Shown: in pieces, positions 1 to 8,854 of the stretch | Position numbering within the stretch: the stretch's first letter is position 1 | Layout: every line of letters starts with the position of its first letter | NCBI GenBank assembly: GCA_018661465.1 | Contig: JABJIC010000023.1 | Span: 1 to 64,000, forward strand | Source: Gammaproteobacteria bacterium | GTDB taxonomy: Bacteria; Pseudomonadota; Gammaproteobacteria; Pseudomonadales; Pseudohongiellaceae | DNA length: 64,000 bases | Direction of reading: 5' to 3' | The notes under the pieces: generated by a model | What the model saw: the letters and a program-made list of their open reading frames with translations, nothing else | Told to the model about the DNA's origin: nothing | The model's database searches: none | Program-made: the position numbers and the translations under genes

Positions 1-21
1 CGATTCCGACCTCAGCCTCCA
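1..21 (+). tRNA. tRNA-Cys, 3' end only (cut by window start)
   Basis: The first 21 bases read as a tRNA 3' end: the end of a T-loop (CGATT), a T-stem strand CCGAC, an acceptor strand CTCAGCC, discriminator T and an encoded CCA at 19-21. A T discriminator is typical of tRNA-Cys and tRNA-Gly. The implied 5' acceptor GGCTGAG resembles gammaproteobacterial tRNA-Cys, and in many Gammaproteobacteria the order is tRNA-Gly, tRNA-Cys, tRNA-Leu(TAA). The anticodon lies outside the window, so the identity is inferred from context. Confidence 0.75.
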
Positions 22-95
22 TATTATTAACTGGATCAATATCTTAATTGATATTTCCAATCTAGACTGTAAAGAGTCTAGCCATCACTTCTATT

Positions 96-182
96 GCCCG
101 GATGGCGAAATTGGTAGACGCAAGGGACTTAAAATCCCTCGGTGGAAACACCGTGCCGGTTCGATTCCGGCTCCGGGCACCA
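96..182 (+). tRNA. tRNA-Leu, anticodon TAA
   Basis: A complete class II tRNA with a long variable arm and an encoded CCA (180-182). Acceptor strands GCCCGGA (96-102) and TCCGGGC (172-178) pair perfectly and the discriminator is A179, as expected for leucine. The anticodon stem AGGGA/TCCCT encloses loop CTTAAAA with anticodon TAA at 130-132, which reads UUA codons. It follows a tRNA-Cys end by about 75 bases, matching the glyW-cysT-leuZ type of operon in E. coli. The spacer holds a 7-bp inverted repeat (CTAGACT ... AGTCTAG, about 63-82) that may be a processing hairpin. Confidence 0.97.
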
Positions 183-501
183 ATAAAATTAATACACTAC
201 AAAATTCTAGTTTTCTAATTCTAGGATATTTTACTTTATAAACGCTATGTAAGCGTTTGAAACAATTTAATTTCCTCTAATAGTAATCAGTAAAATTTCA
301 TTCCTGCTTCTATTGAGGGCAGTGAACCGGAATCCACACTCCAATCTTAATTCCCAAGCTGTGACTGGGTTAACCCTTTTCATTTTTAGTAACTTTACTA
401 ATTCGTAATGTGAATTAGTCACACTCTTTTCAATACAGATTTACCTAATAATTCATCGTCACTATCAATGTGGTTAGTGACGAATTTTAGGAGGTCTGGA
501 T
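183..501. other. Intergenic region between tRNA-Leu and cytochrome gene, two hairpins
   Basis: No gene is seen in these 319 bases. Two inverted repeats stand out: AAACGCT/AGCGTTT around 240-258 (no T-run, so not a clear terminator) and CGTCACTA (457-464)/TAGTGACG (475-482) with a 10-base loop. The second ends seven bases before a strong ribosome binding site AGGAGG (489-494) for the gene starting at 502, so it may influence translation of that gene or mark an operator. No confident promoter was identified. Confidence 0.5.
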
Positions 502-3048
502 ATGGCAGCTCTACGAAAAGTGTTTTCAGCTGTTTTTGTAATGTTGCTGTTGTTGATCTCGAGCTCTGCTTTGGCGGGCAGCTCTACACTCTCGAACGGA
601 TACTTATCCATCCCGAGAATCGATGTAGACGGATACGGCTCGATGGAATTGTTGTTCCGGCTAGAGTTCAATGAGCAATACCTGCTTGTGCTAGAAGATG
701 CAGTGGAAACTTCTGACGGCATTGAAAACTCCGGCGTATTCGATCCGGTTCAGCAGACTATCGACGTCGATCGAGTAGAGTTGGATGATGGGAAAATTTA
801 CTCCGTACAACTGCTGTTAATACAGAACGACGAACAAATCATCTTTTCAATCGCAGACGCAATTCATCTAAATCCAGGCGAAACCCCAAGCGGACAAACT
901 AATGGCTACGAAGCTACTACTGAAGCACTCGCACTCTATGGAGCGCAATGCAGCAGTTGCCACGGTGTAAATGGTGCAGGACTTGCTGGCAACCCTTCGT
1001 TAATCGCCTGTGCTAATTGCGGCAATGAGTCCGCGCTGAGTAATTACATCCGCGACACCATGCCGTTGGGACAGTCCGCGAGTTGTGACGCGAGTTGTTC
1101 CGATGTGCTTGCCGACTACATCATGGGCGCATTCAATAGTACAAATCAGCAAGTAAGCAGGGAAACAATAGGCTTCATTCAGATTCTCTCTGACGGAGAA
1201 ACTCTGCGCCGAGCTGCGCAACAACTAGTGAGCCGGCTACCCGCACTCGATGAGTTTGCAATGGTATCCACCGAAGGCGATGCCGGGATGAGAAAAGCCA
1301 TCTCCGGCATGATGGATGAGGATGCATTCCATCTGCGCTTGTCCGAAATCTTTAACGATTACCTGCTTACCGACAAATACCATTCCCGTAATGGATCCGA
1401 AGCTGCCATTAGCTTGCTTAGCAGTGACGATTTTCCTAATCGGCGTTGGTTTGATCCAGGAAAAGAAAATCGCGGCGAAAATTACAATGCCGAGCGCCGC
1501 GCAACGAATGATGGGGTTGCCCGGGAACCCTTAGAACTAATTAGTCATGTCGTACGCAATGATTTGCCGTTTACTCAAATCCTTACGGCCGATTACATGA
1601 TGGTTAATCCACTCTCGGCGAAAACTTATGGTGTCGAGGGTCTGCCATTTAGCAGCCCAAGCGATGCCAATGAATTCTTGCCGGTTCAATTAGCTGATGT
1701 CCCTCATGCCGGCATACTCACTTCGCCGATGTTTCTTAATCGATATCCCACCACATCCACCAATCGCAACAGGGGAAGGGCAAGGGTGGTATTCGATTTG
1801 TTCCTGGATACCGACGTACTCGCAATTGAGGGGGTGCGACCTGGTAATTCAGTTGATATCACTACGCCTATTCCAACGATCAATAATCCAGAGTGCTCCA
1901 AGTGTCACTCTTTAATCGACCCTGTGGCCTCTGTCTTTCAGAACTGGAATCACAAAGGTCAATATCGTCCTGCTCGCCTAAGTAAATATGGCTGGTATAC
2001 GGACATGGAGACAAGAGGGTTCAACGGGGAAAGCATGCCTCTCGCTGGAAATGTTGATAGTTCAGTGCAGTGGCTAGCGAATCAGATTGCTAGTGATCCA
2101 AGATTCCCAAAAGCGGTAACCAGGATCATGGTTAATGGCCTGACGGGTAAGGAGCCTCTCCAAGAGCCAGATAGCGCGACTGGAAGTCAAGCCGAAGTCG
2201 GGGCCTATATTGCCGAGAGAACACAATTGAATGATATACAGAGCCGATTTGTTGGAGATGGTTATCGTCTTAAAACTCTTGTGGAAGAGATAATGATGAG
2301 TCCTTATTGGCAGGCTGATGGCCTTGCTGCAAATGCGAATGCAGTAGCGCATGCGAGTACGGGATCGAGTTATTTGCTTACACCCGAACAACTAGATCGA
2401 AAGATTGTTTCTCTCTTTGGATTTGAGTGGAAGCGTTCACTGGATAACTACTACAAAGATGTAAGCAACAGTTCTACCTCGCAACTAAACAAGATATTTC
2501 GCCAGATATACGGCGGCATCGATTCAGATAGTGTTACGACCCGGCTTAAATCACCCAATGGTTTGATGGGGGCTATGCAACTGCGTATGGCAAATGAATT
2601 GGCCTGTTATGCGGTACCAAGAGATTTCTGGTCTCCACAAGGTGAGCGAGAATTATTTCTGTTTGTAAATCATGACATGAGCCCCTATGACGATTCTGGA
2701 GCATTAGACGAATCGATAATGACAAGGGTTCGCCAGAATATCCAATACCTGCATGTTTACTTGCTCGGCGAAGAACTCCCTGAAGAAGCTGAGGAACTGC
2801 TAATAAGCGAACAACTTTTCATGGACAGCCTCAACAGAGGTCGGCAGTTAATTCTGGCCAGTGGTGGTGAATGGTCAGATATCGCCTTGCCAGGCGATTG
2901 CGACGTAACCAAGGAATTAAATGGCACGCTACTCTACGAGAAAGATGTCAGAGATGATCGACTGAGAGAAGACAGACAATATGTCATTCGTGCGTGGATG
3001 GCGGTGGTTGCTTATCTGCTGGCAGATTACAAATTCCTGTACAGCTAA
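502..3048 (+). CDS. Secreted c-type cytochrome protein, DUF1592/DUF1588-like
   Basis: 848 residues. The N-terminus is a signal peptide with a hydrophobic stretch and an ALA-G cleavage site near residue 25. A first haem c site CSSCH (C150, C153, H154) lies in a cytochrome-c-like segment with further cysteines. A second CSKCH (C465, C468, H469) followed by LIDP lies in a region resembling DUF1588, the part of the planctomycete-type cytochrome/DUF1592/DUF1588/DUF1585 proteins that carries a CxxCH-x-x-IDP motif. The region between (about 250-440) is DUF1592-like. The start is fixed by AGGAGG 7 bases upstream. It is followed 84 bases later by a DUF1501 protein, the usual partner of such cytochromes. 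A periplasmic redox role is inferred; the substrate is unknown. Confidence 0.8.
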   Translation: MAALRKVFSAVFVMLLLLISSSALAGSSTLSNGYLSIPRIDVDGYGSMELLFRLEFNEQYLLVLEDAVETSDGIENSGVFDPVQQTIDVDRVELDDGKIYSVQLLLIQNDEQIIFSIADAIHLNPGETPSGQTNGYEATTEALALYGAQCSSCHGVNGAGLAGNPSLIACANCGNESALSNYIRDTMPLGQSASCDASCSDVLADYIMGAFNSTNQQVSRETIGFIQILSDGETLRRAAQQLVSRLPALDEFAMVSTEGDAGMRKAISGMMDEDAFHLRLSEIFNDYLLTDKYHSRNGSEAAISLLSSDDFPNRRWFDPGKENRGENYNAERRATNDGVAREPLELISHVVRNDLPFTQILTADYMMVNPLSAKTYGVEGLPFSSPSDANEFLPVQLADVPHAGILTSPMFLNRYPTTSTNRNRGRARVVFDLFLDTDVLAIEGVRPGNSVDITTPIPTINNPECSKCHSLIDPVASVFQNWNHKGQYRPARLSKYGWYTDMETRGFNGESMPLAGNVDSSVQWLANQIASDPRFPKAVTRIMVNGLTGKEPLQEPDSATGSQAEVGAYIAERTQLNDIQSRFVGDGYRLKTLVEEIMMSPYWQADGLAANANAVAHASTGSSYLLTPEQLDRKIVSLFGFEWKRSLDNYYKDVSNSSTSQLNKIFRQIYGGIDSDSVTTRLKSPNGLMGAMQLRMANELACYAVPRDFWSPQGERELFLFVNHDMSPYDDSGALDESIMTRVRQNIQYLHVYLLGEELPEEAEELLISEQLFMDSLNRGRQLILASGGEWSDIALPGDCDVTKELNGTLLYEKDVRDDRLREDRQYVIRAWMAVVAYLLADYKFLYS

Positions 3049-3132
3049 AGTTAAATTCAGACAACACTATGCATAGAACTTGATCATAGAACCAGAGTTA
3101 TAAGCAGAAGTAGACTTAAAAGGAGCGGAGAT

Positions 3133-4422
3133 ATGTATCGACGCCAGTTTCTAAAATACATGGGTAGTAGCGGGCTTGGTTTACTGCTCTCTCGACAATC
3201 ACTGCTAGCCCAAGAAGCGGTGCCGGATCGGTTTTGGATTTCGGTAAATGCAGGCGGAGGCTGGGATCCAACTTACTTTGTTGACCCGAAAGGAAACCGC
3301 CCCCGACTAGATGGCAGGGGGCCGGTTAACAATTATTCTGTTAATGCGATTCAGTCAGCAGGGAATATACGCTTTCCGTCTTCTTACCCTGAGGATATCG
3401 ATCCGCCCGATGCAAACTCGCCGGGTCATTTCGCAAACTTCTTTCCAAAGCATGCCTCGCGCCTCTTGGTAATTAACGGTGTAGATACCCAAACCAACAA
3501 TCACGATTCTGGCTCTCGTTATGTATGGAGTGGAAAGATTGAATCCGGTTATCCGAGCTTTGCCGCATTAGCTGCTGCCACTACCGCGCCTAGTCAGCCA
3601 TTGGCGTATATAAGCAATGGCGGTTATGACAATACCGCATCCCTGGTTGCCCCTGCCCGAATCGGCGGAGGCGATGTTTTTCAGAAGTTGGCACACCCGA
3701 ATGCCAGTAGACCTACCGCCGATGTCGAAAAAAGGCGTGAGTATTTTGCTCCATCAATCTATGCCGGGATCGAGCAGGCGAGGATGGCAAGGTTGCAACG
3801 CTTGAAGAGCGGAAGCAGTTTGCCATTGAAAAGAAGCCAGCTCGACGAGCTGCTTATGTCTCGTGTTGGAGACAATAATCTACACAAGCTTGTTAACCTA
3901 TTGCCGGATCGGGTGTCCAGTGGCTTGGAAGGGCAAGCTGAAGTTGCAACTGCAGCCTTCGCCAGTGGCGTTGCAGTAAGTGCGAATATGCACATGGGTG
4001 GATTCGATACCCATGGCAACCACGATCAGAATCACAGTCGCCGATTGACTGAATTACTTGAAGGTCTGGACCACCTCTGGGCTCAAATTGAGCTAAAGAA
4101 TTTACAAAATAAAGTCACCGTTGTTGTTGGGTCAGATTTTGGCCGTACCCCGTTTTACAATGACAACAACGGGAAAGACCATTGGAACGTGACTAGCATC
4201 ATGGCGATGGGAGCTGGGATTCGTGGCAACCGGGTCATAGGCGCCACCAATGATCATGTCGAGGCATTAAAGGTAAATCCTCAAAGCTTCCGGCCTGATC
4301 CCAATGGCATAATTCTTACGCCGGAGCATATTCATTTGGCGCTGCGACGTATGGCTGGAGTTCCCGTGCAGCTGAGCTCACAGTTCGGAATTAGCGGGCA
4401 AGAGCTGAATTTATTCAGCTAG
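3133..4422 (+). CDS. DUF1501 family secreted protein, Tat-type signal
   Basis: 429 residues. The N-terminus MYRRQFLKYMGSSG has the twin-arginine pattern RRQFLK followed by a hydrophobic stretch, so Tat export as a folded protein is likely. Motifs typical of DUF1501 (alkaline phosphatase/sulfatase-like fold) are visible: NGVDTQTNNHDSG near residue 115, GGFDTHGNHD near 287-296 and GSDFGRTP near 332, with conserved Asp/His that could bind metal. A strong AGGAG ribosome site precedes the start. It lies directly downstream of the cytochrome protein and the two are probably one operon. DUF1501 proteins are commonly encoded beside DUF1592/1588 cytochromes; the biochemical function is not established. 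Confidence 0.85.
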   Translation: MYRRQFLKYMGSSGLGLLLSRQSLLAQEAVPDRFWISVNAGGGWDPTYFVDPKGNRPRLDGRGPVNNYSVNAIQSAGNIRFPSSYPEDIDPPDANSPGHFANFFPKHASRLLVINGVDTQTNNHDSGSRYVWSGKIESGYPSFAALAAATTAPSQPLAYISNGGYDNTASLVAPARIGGGDVFQKLAHPNASRPTADVEKRREYFAPSIYAGIEQARMARLQRLKSGSSLPLKRSQLDELLMSRVGDNNLHKLVNLLPDRVSSGLEGQAEVATAAFASGVAVSANMHMGGFDTHGNHDQNHSRRLTELLEGLDHLWAQIELKNLQNKVTVVVGSDFGRTPFYNDNNGKDHWNVTSIMAMGAGIRGNRVIGATNDHVEALKVNPQSFRPDPNGIILTPEHIHLALRRMAGVPVQLSSQFGISGQELNLFS

Positions 4423-4557
4423 ATGATGTATGAGCCTGATATTCGTTGATATCATGGCCTGTGGCGTCGATTCTGGCTCGCTCATGGCATAATGTGTGTA
4501 ACTAAACCCCTCTTTGCTTCGTCAAATACCTAAGAACATTTAAAATAGGCGAATATC

Positions 4558-5181
4558 ATGAAATCAATTATCAAACTGTCCCTGATTCTGGCCCTGTTTG
4601 TCAGCTTCAGCGCCGAAGCAGCGGGTAGAAAACAGATTACCCAGACCTTCGATGCCTCGAACCTGGAAACTGTCGCATTTCAGATCTCCGTAGCCGAGGT
4701 GGAAATCGAGGTTTACGATGGAGACGAGATTCAGCTGGATATCGAAATTGAAGCAGATCGTAATTGGCTATCTCTAAGAAGAGGTGATGTTGACGACGTG
4801 GAGCTGGAAGTTCGTGAAAGAGATTCCACGCTGCGCCTCAGTATCGAAGAGGACAATATTGATCAACATTGGCGAATCAAACTACCTGCCAAGCTCGCAG
4901 TAGATTTTGAAATGGGAGTAGGTGATGTTCGTATCGAGGACTTCTCCAATAGCATGGATATGGAGTTGGGAGTAGGCGCGATCCGTGTTGAAACCAAAGA
5001 CGTCGATTACAGGAGTATCCATCTATCAGCTGGAGTTGGCGATACCTCCATCCGCGGATTTGAAAACCGTAGCGACCAGGAGCGCAGCTTCATCAGCTCT
5101 GACTCTTACTATAATGGTGATGGTGAATTAACCATGGATATCGAACTTGGCGTCGGTGATATCGAGGTTCGAGCTCGCTAA
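4558..5181 (+). CDS. DUF4097-like exported protein
   Basis: 207 residues with a signal peptide ending SAEAAG near residue 23. The rest is acidic and beta-rich. The second half carries repeated G-V-G-D units (MGVGDVRIE, LGVGAIRVE, AGVGDTSIR, LGVGDIEVR), the shape expected of the right-handed beta-solenoid DUF4097 (putative adhesin) family. The C-terminus ends in the last repeat, with no membrane anchor. It is 135 bases after the DUF1501 gene and may be transcribed with it, though the gap allows a separate promoter. No enzyme motif is seen; a periplasmic or surface structural protein is the best guess. Confidence 0.65.
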   Translation: MKSIIKLSLILALFVSFSAEAAGRKQITQTFDASNLETVAFQISVAEVEIEVYDGDEIQLDIEIEADRNWLSLRRGDVDDVELEVRERDSTLRLSIEEDNIDQHWRIKLPAKLAVDFEMGVGDVRIEDFSNSMDMELGVGAIRVETKDVDYRSIHLSAGVGDTSIRGFENRSDQERSFISSDSYYNGDGELTMDIELGVGDIEVRAR

Positions 5182-5248
5182 ACCACAGCTCTATCCAGCC
5201 GTGATCTAATTACCTATACTGCCCTGAATCATTTCGGGGCTTTGTTAG

Positions 5249-6664
5249 ATGTACGAAGCAAATTTTCTTTCAGTACTTCCACCTCTGATGGCGATTGTTT
5301 TAGCCATCATCACTCGACAGGTCATTCTCTCCCTTAGCATGGGGATTTGGATCGGTTTCTGTATTCTGCAATCAGTAGATCCAATAACAGGAATCGGACT
5401 AGCTCTCGATGGAGTGGTTAATGTCTTCTCCGATCCCGGTGACACCCGGGTATTGATGTTCACACTTATTATCGGCGGCCTGATTGCCACCATCGAACGT
5501 TCCGGTGGCGTGCGTGGTTTTATCCAATTGCTGGAGCAGAAGAATTGGGTAAGCGACGGCCAGGGAGCTAAGTGGTTGGCCTATGGTACCGGCATCGTTG
5601 TGTTTATCGAATCGAACATAACTCTGCTAATTGCAGGTTCTATTTCCAGGCCATTGTTCGATCGCTATAAGATCTCGCGAGAAAAACTCGCTTACATTAT
5701 CGATTCTACCTCGGCCCCAATCTGCGTGATGATTCCACTTAATGCATGGGGCGCTGTCATTATCAGCTTGCTGGGTTCCTCCGCCATCGAAAACCCTATC
5801 GATATTTTTATCTACGCAATTCCGTTTAATCTTTATCCAATTACTGTGATTTTCTTCAGCGCGTTTGTTATCTGGAAGGGTATCGACATCGGCCCAATGA
5901 AAAAAGCAGAACAGCGAACCCAAGGCGGCGAAAAGCTTTGGTCGGGTGCCACTCCAATGGTGGATCCCTCAATCTTGTCCAAGAATGAAAAAGCGACAGA
6001 AGAAGACAAAGCCCGGTTTATGATCGTGCCGATTTTGGTCATGGTAATAAGTATGCCTCTGGGCCTCTATGTGACTGGAGACGGCGTTATAAGCGATGGC
6101 TCAGGCTCTACGTCGGTGTTGTGGGCGGTTCTAACTGCACTGATGGCGTCGTGGATACTGGTGCTTCAAAAGAAGCGGATTCGCCTTGATGAACTGATGC
6201 AAATTTTCTTAAAAGGAGCGGGGGGGTTGTTACCAGTGGCCATGATACTGCTGTTTGCACTGGCTCTTGGTGATGTGGCAAACCTTCTAGGTACGGGTGA
6301 GTACGTGGCGCAACTTGCTCAGGAGACCATTCCCATAGCTTTGTTGCTCCCCATACTGTTTGTTATATCAGGCTTTATCGCATTTTCTATAGGCTCTAGC
6401 TGGGGAACATTTGCCATTATGATTCCCTTAGGTATGCAAATAGCATTATCACTAGATTTAAATCTTTCCATGTTCCTGGCAGCTGTTTTGTCGGGCTCGG
6501 TCTTTGGTGATCATGCTTCGCCCATTAGTGATACTACGGTAGTTGCATCAATGGCGTCGGCGACGGACCATATTGATCATGTTAGAACGCAGCTACCCTA
6601 CGCACTGATAAGTGGAGGGATAGCCGCGATAGGTTTTCTGGTGGTAGGGGTTTTACTGCTCTAA
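5249..6664 (+). CDS. Na+/H+ antiporter, NhaC family
   Basis: 471 residues, a polytopic inner membrane protein with about a dozen hydrophobic segments. The family hallmark near residue 415 reads SGSVFGDHASPISDTT, matching the NhaC/YuiF antiporter signature (GDHxSPISDTT). A GSSWGTFAIMIPLG segment is also typical. NhaC-family proteins exchange sodium for protons, or in some members organic acids, so pH and sodium balance in a salty habitat is the likely role. The end overlaps the convergent cyclase gene by 12 bases (6653-6664), so the two transcripts are complementary at their 3' ends. The exact substrate cannot be told from sequence. Confidence 0.85.
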   Translation: MYEANFLSVLPPLMAIVLAIITRQVILSLSMGIWIGFCILQSVDPITGIGLALDGVVNVFSDPGDTRVLMFTLIIGGLIATIERSGGVRGFIQLLEQKNWVSDGQGAKWLAYGTGIVVFIESNITLLIAGSISRPLFDRYKISREKLAYIIDSTSAPICVMIPLNAWGAVIISLLGSSAIENPIDIFIYAIPFNLYPITVIFFSAFVIWKGIDIGPMKKAEQRTQGGEKLWSGATPMVDPSILSKNEKATEEDKARFMIVPILVMVISMPLGLYVTGDGVISDGSGSTSVLWAVLTALMASWILVLQKKRIRLDELMQIFLKGAGGLLPVAMILLFALALGDVANLLGTGEYVAQLAQETIPIALLLPILFVISGFIAFSIGSSWGTFAIMIPLGMQIALSLDLNLSMFLAAVLSGSVFGDHASPISDTTVVASMASATDHIDHVRTQLPYALISGGIAAIGFLVVGVLLL

Positions 6665-8236
6665 TCTGCTTGGCTGATGTTCGATATCCCTGATCTCAGT
6701 AATGGGGATCATTTCGATATCTTTAAATTTGTCACTCTGTTGACTCTCGCCGTCGATCAAACTTCCAACACTAGCGTAGGTATCTGTCACAAAGACATTT
6801 TCGTGATTGCGTGTCATGCGAGTTATGCCAAAGTTAATTTTACTTCTCTGGGTAGGCTGAATTTGATTGAGCATATTCTTGGTTGCCCACACTGATCCAC
6901 CTTGAGCGAAATCGCTTATCCTGGAAGCGTAGTTGATCGTTTCCCCCAACACAGTGAACTCTACGTGACCGCCAGCGTGATAGCTGCCGAACCATTCCTG
7001 TCCTTCATTGAGTCCTATATTAAGGAAGATATCACTGAACCAACCTTTCTTTGCCTGCCATTTTTGGGTGATGTTTTTCATCATCTGCTGTAGTTCAAGA
7101 GAGCACTGGATCGCGTTCAATTTGTAGTCGCAATCAGGCTGTGGAAAGAAGTAGTACACCATGCCATCTCCATCATGCTTGCCATAGGTGCCGTAGTATT
7201 TTCTGAAAATAGGTGCGCTTTCCTGCCATATATTATTAATCAGTTCGAAATATTCTTCGGCTGGAAGCTCGGAACAGATTTTGATGGAGTTCTGTACATC
7301 GGCCACCATAACCGTAACGTCGGTGAGGTAGGGCTTTCGTTTTCTGAGCAGCTCATTAATTACCTGATTACGCTTGCTGAGAAAATCCAGTAAGTAGTTA
7401 TCATCCAGAGTAATAGGGTGGTAAGTAAAAAAGATGCCTTCTCTATAGAAGCAAACATAAAGGTCATAAGGACCTGGCTGGCCATCTTCCCCGGTCATCA
7501 TGGTTGGGAAGTGAATCATCGGTTCTTTGCCTACAGCTTCTACATCATCATAAAGTTCTTTCATCACTGAAATCTGTCTCGCATCCAGGCTCGAGTAGAT
7601 CTTGATCAAAGCCTGCTGACTGAGGCGCTTTTTGCCCGCAGCGATGTGAGGCTTTAATAATTCTTTCATTTTCTCTTCGCTATCGCCGATTTTGCTCTCG
7701 AATAGGAGTCTGAGCAGGTTTCGCGACTCGAGATCACCGGGAAGACCGGCACCTGTGTTGAAAAATGAGTCTTCTGCCAGTTCATTCCACCAAACAAGCT
7801 CGAAATTGTTGTTTACCATATAGGCAGGACCGGCAAGTTCATCCAAAGTGCTGTCGAAGCTCAATGTGGAAGGAAGTTCGGAAGAAGGTGGTAGGGAGGG
7901 CATTCCTTGCCCGGCTACCGAGGATTTTCTTGTAGAGGCTTGCTTCCGTCCTGCAGAGGCTGCCACCTGGACTTCCTGAGCCTGATTTTGGGATTTTGTG
8001 GTATTACCCAATTCTCGGGCAATCTGGGCCATGGTCATTCCCTCTTTCTTCATCTTCTGTACAAGGCGGATCTTGTCAGCAGCATCATCTTCAAAGTAGC
8101 CGAGGCGAGTGGCACGTCCTTCGCCGTCGGTAGGTGTCTTTACGACAGGGTTAGGCAATATGCCCAGTGCCACATAGTTGTTGAGTGTGGCGCGGGATAT
8201 ACCGGTAATTTCGATGAGTTGCTTACTATTTAACAT
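6653..8236 (-). CDS. MerR-like DNA-binding domain fused to class III adenylate/guanylate cyclase
   Basis: 527 residues. Residues 1-75 form a MerR-type winged helix (SKQLIEITGISRATLNNYVALGILP, then QKMKKEGMTMAQIARELG). A low-complexity linker (about 80-125) leads to a PAS-like sensor region (about 130-270). Residues 305-470 form a class III nucleotide cyclase: metal-binding D313 (VMVADVQNS) and D357 (KHDGDGM), and the transition-state Asn/Arg motif GETINYASR are all present, so catalysis looks intact. It probably makes cAMP or cGMP and binds DNA through the same chain; whether both activities are coupled is unknown. Its promoter carries repeated TTAGACAG elements, suggesting autoregulation. 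It is divergent from glpE and overlaps the antiporter gene at the 3' end. Confidence 0.85.
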   Translation of the reverse strand: MLNSKQLIEITGISRATLNNYVALGILPNPVVKTPTDGEGRATRLGYFEDDAADKIRLVQKMKKEGMTMAQIARELGNTTKSQNQAQEVQVAASAGRKQASTRKSSVAGQGMPSLPPSSELPSTLSFDSTLDELAGPAYMVNNNFELVWWNELAEDSFFNTGAGLPGDLESRNLLRLLFESKIGDSEEKMKELLKPHIAAGKKRLSQQALIKIYSSLDARQISVMKELYDDVEAVGKEPMIHFPTMMTGEDGQPGPYDLYVCFYREGIFFTYHPITLDDNYLLDFLSKRNQVINELLRKRKPYLTDVTVMVADVQNSIKICSELPAEEYFELINNIWQESAPIFRKYYGTYGKHDGDGMVYYFFPQPDCDYKLNAIQCSLELQQMMKNITQKWQAKKGWFSDIFLNIGLNEGQEWFGSYHAGGHVEFTVLGETINYASRISDFAQGGSVWATKNMLNQIQPTQRSKINFGITRMTRNHENVFVTDTYASVGSLIDGESQQSDKFKDIEMIPITEIRDIEHQPSRLEQ

Positions 8237-8283
8237 ATCTAATCCAGTGAGCTCTTTTAGTGTTCGGGTTAAGCATTCTAGGC

Positions 8284-8313
8284 AGTATAATTAGACAGTA
8301 TAGATATTGTCAA
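8284..8313 (-). promoter_or_regulatory. Sigma70-type promoter of the MerR-cyclase gene
   Basis: On the minus strand TTGACA (plus 8308-8313) is followed after 18 bases by TATACT (plus 8284-8289), a nearly perfect sigma70 promoter about 50 bases before the ATG at 8236. The spacer contains TTAGACAGTATAG (8291-8303), an imperfect copy of the palindrome seen upstream. MerR-family regulators act on dyads within stretched spacers, so regulation by the encoded protein itself is plausible. Confidence 0.7.
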
Positions 8314-8347
8314 ATATTATTTAGACAGTCTAAATTTAATTAGACAG
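8291..8347. promoter_or_regulatory. Triple TTAGACAG repeat and palindrome, candidate operator
   Basis: TTAGACAG occurs three times in the same orientation: 8291-8298, 8321-8328 and 8340-8347. The middle copy is part of a perfect palindrome TTTAGACAGTCTAAA (8320-8334) just upstream of the -35 box of the cyclase promoter. The first copy sits in the promoter spacer. The array also lies between the divergent cyclase and glpE genes and could affect both. Almost the same palindrome recurs at 19774-19787. Confidence 0.55.
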
Positions 8348-8498
8348 CTAACAGCCTGGACAGCATGTAATACGGGGCTCGAGGCCTTTTTCTGATATAT
8401 TTACGGCTTGTGAGCTCTCGCTGTGAACGACTATATACGCCCGTAGAGCTATGCACATGGAGTGCCAAAGGATCACTGATAGAAAGGACACACAAAAT

Positions 8499-8825
8499 AT
8501 GAGTTATGCCAAAATTGATATGCAAGATGCACTAGAGCGAATCCAGGCATTAGAGCCAAAGAACTACCTGATTGTTGATATCCGTGACAGACAGTCTTTT
8601 GAGAATGGTCACATCCCTAAATCAGTCCATCTAGATCAATCGGGCATCGCTCAATTTCTTAATGAGGCCGATCAGGAGTTGCCGTTATTCGTCTGTTGTT
8701 ACCACGGCAATATGAGCCAGGGAGCAGCGGCTTACTTCTCTGAACAAGGATTTGAGGAAAGCTATAGCATGAATGGAGGCTATGAAGCCTGGGAATTATT
8801 GAATAGTCAGGAAATTGAAAAGTAG
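8499..8825 (+). CDS. glpE: Thiosulfate sulfurtransferase GlpE (single-domain rhodanese)
   Basis: 108 residues, the usual GlpE length. The active-site loop is C-Y-H-G-N-M-S-Q-G with the catalytic cysteine in CCYHGN near residue 68, and the motif VDIRDRQSFENGHI near residue 25 is the rhodanese N-terminal signature. It transfers sulfane sulfur from thiosulfate to cyanide or thioredoxin in vitro; the cytoplasmic role is sulfur handling. The start at 8499 is chosen because GAAAGGA lies about 11 bases upstream; an in-frame ATG at 8451 has no ribosome site. It is divergent from the cyclase gene. Confidence 0.88.
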   Translation: MSYAKIDMQDALERIQALEPKNYLIVDIRDRQSFENGHIPKSVHLDQSGIAQFLNEADQELPLFVCCYHGNMSQGAAAYFSEQGFEESYSMNGGYEAWELLNSQEIEK

Positions 8826-8854
8826 AAGCTTGAGCGCGAGCCACGGTAATGAGC

